NCBI RefSeq assembly: GCF_004804335.1
Contig: NZ_SRXY01000010.1
Location: 1-64,000, forward strand
Length of the DNA: 64,000 nt
Reading direction: 5' to 3'
Source of the DNA: Pacificoceanicola onchidii
Lineage (GTDB): Bacteria; Pseudomonadota; Alphaproteobacteria; Rhodobacterales; Rhodobacteraceae
The notes beneath the pieces are model-generated. The model did no database searches. It worked only from the letters and a program-made list of their open reading frames with translations, and was not told where the DNA came from. Shown here piece by piece: positions 16,032-24,425 of the stretch. The position numbers and the translations under genes are program-made. How positions within the stretch are numbered: the first letter of the stretch is position 1; each line of letters opens with the position of its first letter.

Positions 16032-16097
16032 TGTCAAAACAAATCGCGCCTTGTGCGCAGCAGCCCTCGGGACTTCGGTTTCGAGGGTTTTTCTTTT
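16032..16097 (+). ncRNA. Counter-transcribed RNA (ctRNA) of the repABC operon
   Basis: Lies between repB and repC on the opposite strand, the conserved place of the incompatibility antisense RNA in repABC plasmids. It would be about 65 nt. It ends in a clear terminator: CCCTCG (16064-16069) pairs with CGAGGG (16082-16087) and TTTTTCTTTT follows. A smaller GCGC stem precedes it (16045-16057). It is expected to pair with the repC leader and lower RepC synthesis. Position and terminator are seen; function is by family analogy. Confidence 0.75.
16064..16097 (+). terminator. ctRNA terminator
   Basis: Six-base-pair GC stem CCCTCG/CGAGGG with a 12-base loop followed by TTTTTCTTTT on the plus strand. 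Confidence 0.75.
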
Positions 16098-16136
16098 GTG
16101 CCGTCCTCCTTTCTGCTCAGTGCCTCCGTCTTGACG

Positions 16137-16152
16137 GTTAACAGTTGTTAAC
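16137..16152. promoter_or_regulatory. parS site 1 (just after repB)
   Basis: GTTAACAGTTGTTAAC, one base off the perfect palindrome found at the other two sites. It fits the GTTNNCNGCNGNNAAC pattern of repABC centromeres except for one position. It lies six bases past the repB stop. Confidence 0.8.
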
Positions 16153-16157
16153 CGCCG

Positions 16158-17144
16158 CTATCCTTCGTGGCTCTCTGATTGGAACCGATCGAAGGAGTCT
16201 TGAATGAGCTGGTCCAGATTCTGATCCAGCCAATTCGCGAAACTTGTGTTCTCTCCTACCCGCTTTACGGTCACTGAGAGTCCCGATTTTCCACTCTTGA
16301 TCTGCACACCGGGAACCGGCGAGCGCTCTTCGACAGATCGCTCTTGCTTACCTCGCTTGCCAATCTCCTTGAGGACTACGTCCAGGCGCCCGTCGGAATC
16401 AAGGACACCAGATTGACCAAGCACATCCAATACACGCTCCTCCGAAAGTTGGTCCTTCTCGAACGCTGTAGCGAGGGTCGTCCATTTGGGGCGCCCTGCG
16501 CCCGAGGCCGCGCCGATGGCTTCACCGACCGCCACGGGCACAAGCCGATTGATACGTTCAAGCTGCGAAAGAGTGTTCTTACTGATCGCCAAAGCTTGGC
16601 ATGCCTCCGCCCGGGAGTATCCTTGCTCCAAGATCGCCTGTGCGAACCGAACACGTTCATAGTAGCTCAGCTCTGTACGGCTGGCATTCTCGAGCCCCTT
16701 CGCCATTAAAGCATCGGTATCATCGAGCGTGCGGATCAGAGCCCGCACCGGCATCCCTAGATGGCGGCACGCAAGTATGCGTCGCTGGCCATAGATGACT
16801 TCAAAATGACCGTCACGATCCTTTGATGGACGCAGAAGCACTGGAACTTGCTGTCCAGACTCAGCGATGCTTGTGGCGAGATCCTGAATGGATTCATCTG
16901 GCGCGTCACTGTTAACAGCTGTTAACTCGATATCCAGCCGATCCTTCGGACCCCAGGCGAGGATCAAGTTGGTGTCGATTTCCTGAATGCCCCCGAGGCC
17001 CGCGCGGACCGAACCGATAGTTCCCTTCGGCAAGGTCCGATGGGCCCTGTCGGACGCACCCTCCTTTGACGCCTCGCTTGCCGCAGTGATCGCAGCCATG
17101 ATACCGGTCTTATTCTTCCCCATTGCCATGACTAACGCCCCCAT
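16158..17144 (-). CDS. repB: Plasmid partitioning protein RepB
   Basis: A 328-residue ParB-family protein of repABC plasmids. The ParB/nuclease-like domain (about 60-165) contains GQQVPVLLRPS, VIYGQRRILACRHLGMPVRALI and then GLENASRTELSYYERVRFA. An HTH follows (YSRAEACQALAISKNTLSQLERI). It binds the parS palindromes, including one inside its own gene at 16911-16926, and works with RepA to segregate the plasmid. Its ATG at 17144 overlaps the repA stop by 13 bases; ATGs at 17129 and 17123 are also possible. Size is normal for the family. Confidence 0.93.
   Translation of the reverse strand: MGALVMAMGKNKTGIMAAITAASEASKEGASDRAHRTLPKGTIGSVRAGLGGIQEIDTNLILAWGPKDRLDIELTAVNSDAPDESIQDLATSIAESGQQVPVLLRPSKDRDGHFEVIYGQRRILACRHLGMPVRALIRTLDDTDALMAKGLENASRTELSYYERVRFAQAILEQGYSRAEACQALAISKNTLSQLERINRLVPVAVGEAIGAASGAGRPKWTTLATAFEKDQLSEERVLDVLGQSGVLDSDGRLDVVLKEIGKRGKQERSVEERSPVPGVQIKSGKSGLSVTVKRVGENTSFANWLDQNLDQLIQDSFDRFQSESHEG
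16911..16926. promoter_or_regulatory. parS site 2 (inside repB)
   Basis: Perfect 16-base palindrome GTTAACAGCTGTTAAC lying in the repB coding sequence. Confidence 0.85.
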
Positions 17145-18313
17145 GCCTGTTGAAGCATACCTGCGATCTCCGCACCTACTGCATCCATGCTGTTCTTTGC
17201 CCGATCGTAGGTCGACCGCGTCATCTCGGATCGTGCAACCTCATAGATCGACATCTTGAGCATCGACGCGTCGCCAATTGCCGTACTGCGCAGTCCGGTC
17301 GCTCCAACGACACGATCTTGGAAAAGGGCGCGCATCAAGCTCACAATCTGCTGACTGGGAATGTCGCTCGGATCGTCCCGCGTAATGAGAAAAGAGAAGA
17401 AATCATGATCGAGCTTGACGCCCGTGTCCTCGATCACCCCGAGATAAGCAGATGTCATCTCAACAAACTGCTGTGTAGAGGCAAGGTCGAGCATGCTTGG
17501 CGTCATCGGCACGATGACAGAGGTCGCGGCATAAAGGCCGGTCAGAGTCAAAAACCCCAGAGCTGGCGGGCTGTCGATCACCACTACATCGTAGTCGCTC
17601 TCAACGGACTGGATCGCTAGACTGAGCTTCTCAAAGAACGCGACACCGCGCCCCGCATTGACCGCTGTTTCAGTCTCAAATTCGCTCAGCACAAGGCGGG
17701 CAGGGGCCAAATGCAAGCCAGGGAAATAGGTTTCCACGACAGCTTCTGACATCGGCACTGGATCGTCATAACGCAGTGCGTCGTAGATTGACGCGCCTTC
17801 GAACTCCAGTTCCGTTTGAATCCCGCAAAAGCCCGTGAGGCTCCCTTGTGGGTCCAAGTCAATCGCCAACACCCGGTAGCCACTCAAAGCAAGGTAGTGA
17901 CACAGATGGATCGCAGAGGTGGACTTAGCAGATCCACCTTTGAAGTTCATCAGCTGAATGACCTGAAGCTTGTCACCCTCGCGACGCCCGGGAAGATACT
18001 TACCCGGCTTTCGAGAGCTTGCCTCCAAGAAATGGCGCGCTTGCAGGATCTCTTCCCCGGAATAAAAGCGCCGTCCGTTCTTGATGACTTTAGGCTCAGG
18101 CAACGACCCATCGCTATGGCACTTGCGCAAGAATTGACCGGTCACACCGAGTAGGTCAGCAGTCTCTGTTGCGCTGAATAGTCTCAATTTTTTGCGCTGA
18201 TCGGGCGCATAGGCTTGTTGAAGATGCGTCGTGAGCGCCGTGTGTAGACGCGCGGCCATCTGGCTTGTAAGCTCGGATTGGGACGCCGCTTCGATGGGTG
18301 CCGTCTGAAACAT
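17132..18313 (-). CDS. repA: Plasmid partitioning ATPase RepA
   Basis: A 393-residue ParA-type ATPase of repABC replicons. An N-terminal winged-helix region (about 40-95, LFSATETADLLGVTGQFLRKCH) binds the operon's own operator. The deviant Walker A FKGGSAKST is at 124-132, the Walker A' region has VLAIDLDPQGSLT, and the Walker B has VVIDSPPALG. RepA drives partition with RepB and represses the operon. There is no clear ribosome binding site before the ATG. A TTGCGCAA palindrome and AT-rich promoter-like sequence lie within 60 bases upstream. The gene overlaps repB, the normal arrangement. Confidence 0.93.
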   Translation of the reverse strand: MFQTAPIEAASQSELTSQMAARLHTALTTHLQQAYAPDQRKKLRLFSATETADLLGVTGQFLRKCHSDGSLPEPKVIKNGRRFYSGEEILQARHFLEASSRKPGKYLPGRREGDKLQVIQLMNFKGGSAKSTSAIHLCHYLALSGYRVLAIDLDPQGSLTGFCGIQTELEFEGASIYDALRYDDPVPMSEAVVETYFPGLHLAPARLVLSEFETETAVNAGRGVAFFEKLSLAIQSVESDYDVVVIDSPPALGFLTLTGLYAATSVIVPMTPSMLDLASTQQFVEMTSAYLGVIEDTGVKLDHDFFSFLITRDDPSDIPSQQIVSLMRALFQDRVVGATGLRSTAIGDASMLKMSIYEVARSEMTRSTYDRAKNSMDAVGAEIAGMLQQAWGR

Positions 18314-18395
18314 AGTTGCAATTTCTCTGCTCGAACGCGCTTATTTGCGCAACTTGACTCTAATGGCCGTGATTCACCCTGTTAAGTCAAGGATT

Positions 18396-18404
18396 TTATC
18401 CACA
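18396..18404 (+). promoter_or_regulatory. DnaA box upstream of repA
   Basis: TTATCCACA is a perfect consensus DnaA box, 83 bases upstream of the repA start. repABC replication is driven by RepC, so the role of this box is open. Confidence 0.45.
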
Positions 18405-18455
18405 AATTGTGCTGTTGAACCAAAGCGCTACTAGGGAAGCCACATACCTTCCCGA

Positions 18456-18471
18456 GTTAACAGCTGTTAAC
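18456..18471. promoter_or_regulatory. parS site 3 (upstream of repA)
   Basis: Perfect palindrome GTTAACAGCTGTTAAC, identical to the copy inside repB, 143 bases before the repA start codon. Confidence 0.85.
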
Positions 18472-18484
18472 AGCACGCACAAAC

Positions 18485-19537
18485 TTGCGGTTCACGAGCC
18501 AATCTGGCGCTGACTGGATGTTGCTAGCGCCTAGTTTCTCAACGGTGTCTTGACCGAAAATCCGGCTGGCAAGAGATACAGCGAACTCAGGCCGGATCGG
18601 ACAACGCACCGACAAACCTACGGCAAATCCAAGGCCCAATTGGGACGACATTCAAAGTTACATTGATACTTGGGTTCCGGGCCCAAACGATCAGGTCAAA
18701 CGCACTGCATGAGCATAGAAGGTCAAGACCCTGTCGCATGAGGCCTCAATGATCTCCAGCAGGGTAGGGGGCATCGCGGCTGTTCGCGTCGAGGGAATAG
18801 TATCCAGCACAAAGCACAGCGTAGACAGGACCAATTCAACCACGCCTCACCGAACCGCGAGACCTATCCGATGAGACCAAATTATAGAAGGAGGAGGTGC
18901 GATCCGTGACATTCTAGGTTCCAGAGATTGTTCAGTGACCATAAGTTCAACACTCAAAAAAGCCGATGCTCTCACTCGACGGCTTCGAGGAACACTGGAA
19001 AGCAACCGCTAACCACGTTCTTGCTTCAGCACAACCTATGGCTCCCGTCACCGATTCTCTGAGGGCAGATTGCGCCCAGTTTTGTTGTTCAAATAGTCTG
19101 CATAGAATGATCGATAGCAGATACTTTTCGTAGATTCAGGTTCAGGAACAGTCGTCGAAAAATTCTAGGGCAGTGACCTCGATCATGTTCCCGGTCTTGG
19201 CTAAATCGATTGTCAGGTACTGGAGACAGGTGGAAACCGTTGGGAGCGCACCGTAGCTTTACTCGACGCCAACCCGGGTTCGTGCCCGGTCGAGGATTTG
19301 CCGGTTTAAACGCAATGGGTAGGTTGCGCCCCAGCAGAGACATGTCATCTTTCAGCCAATAGTACTACGTTTGTGTCTAGCTCACTGATCGCCGGGTGCC
19401 AGCATTGACGAGCGGGAAAATGCACGACGGAATGCGTGTAGAACGTCGGTTGCGCATCGTGAACCCATTCTCCTGCCCACAAAGTGCGCTGCAACAGTGC
19501 AATCGTTCCGCGGCGTGGAAGATTTACAAGGTTGTTA
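18485..19537. other. Gene-poor kilobase between repA and the recombinase gene
   Basis: No convincing gene was found. Two minus-strand open frames (18457-18651, 64 codons, and 19089-19343, 84 codons) lack ribosome binding sites and recognisable domains; the first also runs into the parS site. The only structured element noticed is the terminator-like hairpin at 18955-18985. The region may hold decayed genes or be a spacer. Confidence 0.4.
18955..18985 (-). terminator. Terminator-like hairpin in the gene-poor stretch
   Basis: On the minus strand AAGCCG pairs with CGGCTT and TTTTT follows. It lies 550 bases beyond the recombinase stop, so it could end a long recombinase transcript or a small RNA. 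Confidence 0.35.
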
Positions 19538-20431
19538 TTAATGCGCGGACCTCAGCAACCCCAGCTTTTCAGCACGCTCCAGCAGCATTTTGACCGAAGA
19601 CGGCTGCCAGCTGGTGCGGCCTCGAGGGGTGCGCTCGCGCATCGACTCAAGCTGGTCGCAGATTGCCTGAAGAGTGATGTCTGGGTCCGCGCCCTTGATG
19701 CCGGCCACTATAGCGGGCAGGCGATCGTCGGTTTCGCGGCGGCCAGCGCGGGCTAGGACCTCAGAAGGCAGAAACCCGTCCCGGACGTAGGCTTTCACAG
19801 CACGGAGCAAACGGCTTTGTGTCCAGTGACGGTCGTGGGGCAGGGGGCCATTGATGATCCGTAGCACATCTTCCCAGGCCATGTCGGGGCGCAGGCGTCG
19901 CACGTGTGGCACCCATTCCTGCGCGGTTTCGTTCAGGCGCTCCATGTAGCCGTCCTGTCGTGCCAGCCGCACCTTGCGCAGCGCGGCGGGGTCTTTGGTG
20001 CGAAGCCCAGGATTGCCACCAACGCGCCCTTTGGCGCGCGCAGAGGCAAGTCCGGCCTTTGTGCGCTCACGTATCAGCGCGCGCTCGAACTCGGCAGCGG
20101 CGCCCAGAACCTGCAATGTGAATTTTCCTTGAGGGGAGGCGGTGTCGATTGGATCCTGCAGCGAGCGGAAGAAAGCTCCCTTGGCCTCCAGGCGCTCGAT
20201 CACCTCCAGCAAGTGCGACAGAGACCGCGCAAGCCGGTCGATCCGCACAACGACCAGCGTGTCGCCGGTCTGGACACGCTCGAGAACACGCGCAAGCACC
20301 GGCCGCGCGCGATTGCCGCCAGAGGCGTGCTCTTCAAAAATCTCGACGCATCCCGCGGTTTGCAGGGCTTCAGACTGGGGCAGGGGGGTCTGATCCTCGG
20401 TTGAGACGCGCGCATAGCCTATCAGGGGCAT
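19538..20431 (-). CDS. Serine recombinase (resolvase/invertase family)
   Basis: A 297-residue site-specific recombinase. The catalytic domain (1-140) shows YARVSTEDQ with the nucleophile Ser10, then VVRIDRLARSLSHL with the conserved arginines and ERALIRERT before helix E. The C-terminal part is about 100 residues longer than in a minimal resolvase and ends in RTSWQPSSVKMLLERAEKLG, which looks like an HTH. Such enzymes often resolve plasmid multimers or move small elements. The 225-base gap to the divergent HTH gene may hold its res site. No partner transposase is present. Confidence 0.88.
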   Translation of the reverse strand: MPLIGYARVSTEDQTPLPQSEALQTAGCVEIFEEHASGGNRARPVLARVLERVQTGDTLVVVRIDRLARSLSHLLEVIERLEAKGAFFRSLQDPIDTASPQGKFTLQVLGAAAEFERALIRERTKAGLASARAKGRVGGNPGLRTKDPAALRKVRLARQDGYMERLNETAQEWVPHVRRLRPDMAWEDVLRIINGPLPHDRHWTQSRLLRAVKAYVRDGFLPSEVLARAGRRETDDRLPAIVAGIKGADPDITLQAICDQLESMRERTPRGRTSWQPSSVKMLLERAEKLGLLRSAH

Positions 20432-20489
20432 GAAATCGGGCCGTTTGCAATTTTAGGTATCGCTATTAAATGATCGTTTGTAAACGGAT

Positions 20490-20501
20490 GCAACTTAGTG
20501 T
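20490..20501. promoter_or_regulatory. Short dyad in the divergent intergenic region (possible recombinase site or operator)
   Basis: A CGTTT...AAACG inverted repeat around two bases within the gap between the recombinase and the HTH gene, in AT-rich sequence. Resolvase sites usually have several such subsites, which I could not delineate, and the exact position may be off by a few tens of bases (the repeat is at about 20472-20483 to 20501). Confidence 0.2.
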
Positions 20502-20629
20502 TCTCTCGTCGTGCTGGTGCACAATCACTTGGTTTACTAGCGCTGAGCGTGATCTGAGAGATTCCACCTGCAGTAGCGCGTGCGTGCTACGTAAAGAGCG
20601 CAGGCAGCGACGACAAAACGCTTGGGTAA

Positions 20630-20655
20630 TGTGCAAAAGTCTAATATTTTGCACA
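20630..20655. promoter_or_regulatory. Perfect dyad abutting the start of the HTH gene
   Basis: TGTGCAAAA (20630-20638) faces TTTTGCACA (20647-20655) around eight bases, ending one base before the ATG at 20657. The centre contains TAATAT (20642-20647); if this is the -10 box, transcription would begin at or near the ATG, giving a leaderless mRNA controlled by a repressor bound here. Confidence 0.6.
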
Positions 20656-20656
20656 T

Positions 20657-21727
20657 ATGAAGTCGCAAGCCTCTACTTTGACTGATGATTACGACGACCC
20701 CCTCATCACCATTGAGGAGGATGAAGCGGCGCACGAAGACGATCTCTGGTTTCTGCCGGGATCATTCGAAGAAGAACCGGATGGTTTACCTCCCGGGCCG
20801 CGTGCGGAACCGCTCGAAACTGCTGTCATCGATGACTGGGCAATGGCAGAAGCCGTCCACGCTGCGCAACTGGCAAGAGTGGCTGGACGCCTGGGAGCTC
20901 TGGACGACAGACTGCTGCGCGGCCCGGAAGGCTGGCGGCACAGGCTGGCTCTGATCGAGGCGGCGGATCTTAGCTGGCTCAACGGGGATCGGATGAGTTC
21001 TGATCGTCTGGCGCTCTGGATATCGATGCGGCTGTCAGGTGCACAAGATGACTCAAATGCACTGGCGAGAATTGGATGGGCTGTTCGACGCCTGACAAGC
21101 GGTCCTGGACCGATGGGCGATCTAGCCGCTTTCCTGGATCGCCGCGATCCTGAGTACGTCGACGGCAGTTCCGAGCGCTTCGAGGATCGCGCAGGTGGAT
21201 GGCTGGACGTGATGGCAGCCGCAGCCGATCTCCACCCGGTCACACGGGCGTGCATGGGCTTTCATCTCTGGAGGCTGGCGGGCCTCGGACAGAACGGCGA
21301 CCAGATGGAAGCCGCAGTCACCGCGTCCAGGATCGGGGCAAGTGACGGAAGCGGCGCAGTCTTCGCACCGCTTGCGATGGGTGGGGCAGGGGGGCTGCGT
21401 GTTTCGGGCGTGCCAGCAGACCGCTTGGGCCGCTGGCTGGATGGCATGAGCAGCGCGATTTTTAAGGCGATGCGCACACTTGACGACATTGAAGCCTGGA
21501 CCAAACAGGCAGAGACCGCCATGGCGCATTTGTCTGGCCGCACGCCAACCGCCTTGTGCAAGGTGTTCACCGAGTGGCCTTTGGTCTCTGCCCCAATGGC
21601 CGCGGCCATGACAGACGCCAGCCGCGCCGCCGTTCAGCGCAATCTGGCCTGGATGGAGGCACAAGGTTTGATCCGCGAAGTGACAGGGCAGGGCCGGTTC
21701 AGGATGTGGACGATCCGAGAAAGATGA
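20657..21727 (+). CDS. Helix-turn-helix plasmid protein, RHE_PE00001/DUF1612-like
   Basis: A 356-residue protein. The body (60-230) is helical with RLGALDDRLLRGPEGWRHRLALIEAADLSWLNG, resembling a rhizobial plasmid family (RHE_PE00001 or DUF1612 with HTH); this match is from memory. The last 60 residues (CKVFTEWPLVSAPMAAAMTDASRAAVQRNLAWM, then LIREVTGQGRFRMW) form a clear HTH with a wing. The N-terminal 55 residues are acidic and low in complexity. It is divergent from the recombinase gene and begins directly behind a perfect dyad, which it may bind. Confidence 0.65.
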   Translation: MKSQASTLTDDYDDPLITIEEDEAAHEDDLWFLPGSFEEEPDGLPPGPRAEPLETAVIDDWAMAEAVHAAQLARVAGRLGALDDRLLRGPEGWRHRLALIEAADLSWLNGDRMSSDRLALWISMRLSGAQDDSNALARIGWAVRRLTSGPGPMGDLAAFLDRRDPEYVDGSSERFEDRAGGWLDVMAAAADLHPVTRACMGFHLWRLAGLGQNGDQMEAAVTASRIGASDGSGAVFAPLAMGGAGGLRVSGVPADRLGRWLDGMSSAIFKAMRTLDDIEAWTKQAETAMAHLSGRTPTALCKVFTEWPLVSAPMAAAMTDASRAAVQRNLAWMEAQGLIREVTGQGRFRMWTIRER

Positions 21728-21918
21728 TCTGTCGCGAGGCGTGAGAAGATGGCCTATTGCATGTTTGTCTGGCACTGAGCCTTTGTGGATCATCGCAAAC
21801 CCGTCTTGGCACATTGATGCCGTCGGGGGCGGTCACACCCTCAAAGCCATTGTGATCCGCAGACTTTCCCGGCCAGGCTGTCGAGCGCCGAGGTGAACAA
21901 GCTGGCAATGCTTCGCTC

Positions 21919-21934
21919 TAGACACTCATGTCCA
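21919..21934. promoter_or_regulatory. Operator dyad copy 1 upstream of the GcvT/MttB operon
   Basis: TAGACA-CTCA-TGTCCA. The same half-sites recur 33 bases on. It lies about 85 bases before the start of the first gene. Confidence 0.65.
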
Positions 21935-21951
21935 TTGCGCCTAACCTGCAA

Positions 21952-21967
21952 TAGACATCGGTGTCCA
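21952..21967. promoter_or_regulatory. Operator dyad copy 2 upstream of the GcvT/MttB operon
   Basis: TAGACA-TCGG-TGTCCA, with half-sites identical to copy 1 and a different 4-base centre. The 33-base offset is about three helical turns. The likely ligand is the TetR-family protein encoded at the end of this operon. Confidence 0.65.
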
Positions 21968-22017
21968 GAGGCGAGACCTGTGACAGTCTTTGATTTACCT
22001 GATTGGGAGAGGCCGAG

Positions 22018-24423
22018 ATGAAATCTCATTACCGTGCAGTGGTGATTGGTGGCGGCGTCGTCGGCGCCTCGGTTCTTTATCACTTGGCAAAATTTGGCTG
22101 GAAAGACGTTTGCTTGATCGAACGTAGCGTGCTGACAGCCGGGTCCAGTTGGCACGCGGCAGGTGGGTTTCATGCGCTGAACGCCGACCCTAACATTGCC
22201 GGTTTGCAGGCCTACACGATCGACCTTTTGTCAGAGATTGAACAGGAATCGGGCCAGTCCGTTGGCATGCATATGACCGGCGGCATGACCCTTGCCGGTA
22301 CACCTGATCGCTTGGAATGGTTGCAATCCGCTTACCGCACCTTCCAATCCATCGGCATCAACGACGTGCATCTGATCACCCCAGAAGAGGCGAAAGAGCA
22401 CTGCCCGATTATGTCCACACACGGTATCCTTGGCGGTATGTATGCCGAGCGTGAGGGTTACATCGACACAACCGGCACCGTTCACGCCTATGCAGGTGCG
22501 GCCAAGAAACACGGTGCAGAGGTGATCGAGCACAACCGCGTGCTTGAGCTGAACCAAACCGCTGATGGTTGGGAAGTTGTAACCGAAAAGGGCACCATCC
22601 ATACCGAACACGTGGTCAACGCCGCTGGCCTGTGGGCCAAGCAGGTCGGCCGTATGGCAGGGATCGAGCTGCCGGTCTCGCCACTCAACCACCACTACCT
22701 GATCTCTGACACCATCCCAGCCGTGGCCGAACTGGATAAAGAGCTTCCCCTGACTGTGGACCTGGAAGGGTTCACTTACATGCGGCAGGATCAGAAAGGT
22801 ATCTTGCTGGGGATCTACGAAGTAGACCATCAGCACTGGATGATGGACGGCGCGCCATGGGACTATGGGTTCGAGCTGCAGAACGAAGACCCTGACCGGA
22901 TCGAGAAAGAGCTAATTCTTGGCTTTGAACGTTTCCCCGATCTGCAAAACGTCGGCGTGAAAACATGGGTCAATGGCGCCTTCACATTCGCCCCTGATGG
23001 GAACCCCTTGGTTGGTCCTGTGCGCGGCAAGCCCGGCTATTGGTGTGCCTGTGCCGTCATGGCTGGCTTCCTGCAGGGTGGCGGTGTCGGCAAATCGCTG
23101 GCTGAATGGATGATCCATGGTGAGCCCGAGGCCGATGTGTTTGGCATGGATGTGGCTCGCTTTGGAGAATTTGCCGAAAACAAAGAATACATCAAACAGA
23201 CAACCGGCCAGTTCTACACCCGTCGCTTTGTCATGACCTATCCGAATGAGCAGCTGCCAGCGGGTCGTCCGCTGAAAATGGCGCCCGCCTATTCTGATAT
23301 GAGCGAAGCAGGTGCTGTTTGGGGGGCAAGCTGGGATTTGGAGGTGCCGCTCTATTTCGCACCGAAAGGCTTTGAAGAGACCCCAACACTGAAACGTTCG
23401 AACGCCTTTGATCTGGTCGGGGAGGAATGCAAAGCCGTGCGTGAAAACGTGGGCCTTCTGGATATCTCGGCCTTTTCGCGATACGAGGTCTCAGGTCCAA
23501 ATGCAGAAAGCTGGCTGAACAAAATCATGGCCAGCGCCCTGCCTAAACCGGGCCGTGCGAAACTTGCGCCAATGCTGGGCGAAGATGGCCGAATGAAAGG
23601 TGACCTGACCGTCTTTAATTGGGGCGATGGCACCTGTTGGATCATGGGCAGCTACTATTTGCGTGAATGGCACATGCGTTGGTTCGAAGATCACATGGAC
23701 GACGGTGTGACAGTCCGCGATCTGGGTGAAGAAATGGTCGGCTTCTCACTTGCCGGTCCAAATTCACGCAAGGTCATCGAAAAGCTGACAGATGGCCCAG
23801 TCGGTGATCTGACATTCATGGGTTGCGGCAAGTTTGACATTGGCTTGGTCCGCGCACGCGTTGCCCGCATATCTGTTGCGGGTGAATTGGGATATGAGAT
23901 CAACTGCCGCTACGGCGATCACATCACTTTGCGCAAGCTGCTGCTTGAGGCTGGTGCAGAATTTGGCATCCGTGAATATGGCTTTAACGCGCTGCTTTCG
24001 CTGCGGCTTGAGAAAAGCTTTGGTATCTGGTCGGCGGAATTCACCCAAGGCTACACCGCTGCGCAAACCGGCATGGACCGTTGGATCGACTGGGACAAAG
24101 GTGACTATGTCGGGCGCGAGGCCGCATTGGCCGAACGCGATGGCAATGGTCCAAAGCAAATGGTCGTCACACTTGAAGTTGACAGCGACGATGCCGACGC
24201 CAGCGGATACGAGCCTGTTTGGAAAGATGGCAAGCTTGTCGGCTTTGTGACGTCTGGCGGCTACGGCTACACCGTGGGCAAATCCCTCGCGATGGCGATG
24301 GTTGATGTTGACCAGATCGCCGAAGGCAACGAATTGCAGGTGCATATTGTTGGCGCCGAGAAAAGCGCGCGCGTCATTGCGGCCTCTCCTTACGATCCAA
24401 CCGCCCAAGCGATGAGAGGGTAA
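22018..24423 (+). CDS. GcvT-type FAD-dependent demethylase (dimethylglycine/sarcosine dehydrogenase family)
   Basis: An 801-residue flavoprotein. The N-terminal oxidoreductase domain (1-370) has VIGGGVVGAS (9-18) for FAD and SSWHAAG with His46, the usual covalent FAD site of dimethylglycine dehydrogenases. A short middle domain follows (about 370-425). The C-terminal half (about 430-795) is GcvT-like and passes the released methyl to tetrahydrofolate, with SLAGPNSRKVI and ELGYEINC visible. Expected reaction: oxidative N-demethylation of a small methylated amine. The ATG at 22018, behind GGGAGAGG, is preferred over an in-frame TTG at 22003. It leads the mttB-tetR operon, two bases ahead of the next gene. 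Confidence 0.87.
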   Translation: MKSHYRAVVIGGGVVGASVLYHLAKFGWKDVCLIERSVLTAGSSWHAAGGFHALNADPNIAGLQAYTIDLLSEIEQESGQSVGMHMTGGMTLAGTPDRLEWLQSAYRTFQSIGINDVHLITPEEAKEHCPIMSTHGILGGMYAEREGYIDTTGTVHAYAGAAKKHGAEVIEHNRVLELNQTADGWEVVTEKGTIHTEHVVNAAGLWAKQVGRMAGIELPVSPLNHHYLISDTIPAVAELDKELPLTVDLEGFTYMRQDQKGILLGIYEVDHQHWMMDGAPWDYGFELQNEDPDRIEKELILGFERFPDLQNVGVKTWVNGAFTFAPDGNPLVGPVRGKPGYWCACAVMAGFLQGGGVGKSLAEWMIHGEPEADVFGMDVARFGEFAENKEYIKQTTGQFYTRRFVMTYPNEQLPAGRPLKMAPAYSDMSEAGAVWGASWDLEVPLYFAPKGFEETPTLKRSNAFDLVGEECKAVRENVGLLDISAFSRYEVSGPNAESWLNKIMASALPKPGRAKLAPMLGEDGRMKGDLTVFNWGDGTCWIMGSYYLREWHMRWFEDHMDDGVTVRDLGEEMVGFSLAGPNSRKVIEKLTDGPVGDLTFMGCGKFDIGLVRARVARISVAGELGYEINCRYGDHITLRKLLLEAGAEFGIREYGFNALLSLRLEKSFGIWSAEFTQGYTAAQTGMDRWIDWDKGDYVGREAALAERDGNGPKQMVVTLEVDSDDADASGYEPVWKDGKLVGFVTSGGYGYTVGKSLAMAMVDVDQIAEGNELQVHIVGAEKSARVIAASPYDPTAQAMRG

Positions 24424-24425
24424 TC

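Noticed and set aside
18457-18651. 64-codon minus-strand frame upstream of repA
   Set aside because: No ribosome binding site or family resemblance, and its 3' end runs into the parS palindrome.
19089-19343. 84-codon minus-strand frame
   Set aside because: No ribosome binding site, unusual composition rich in Arg/Pro, no recognisable domain.
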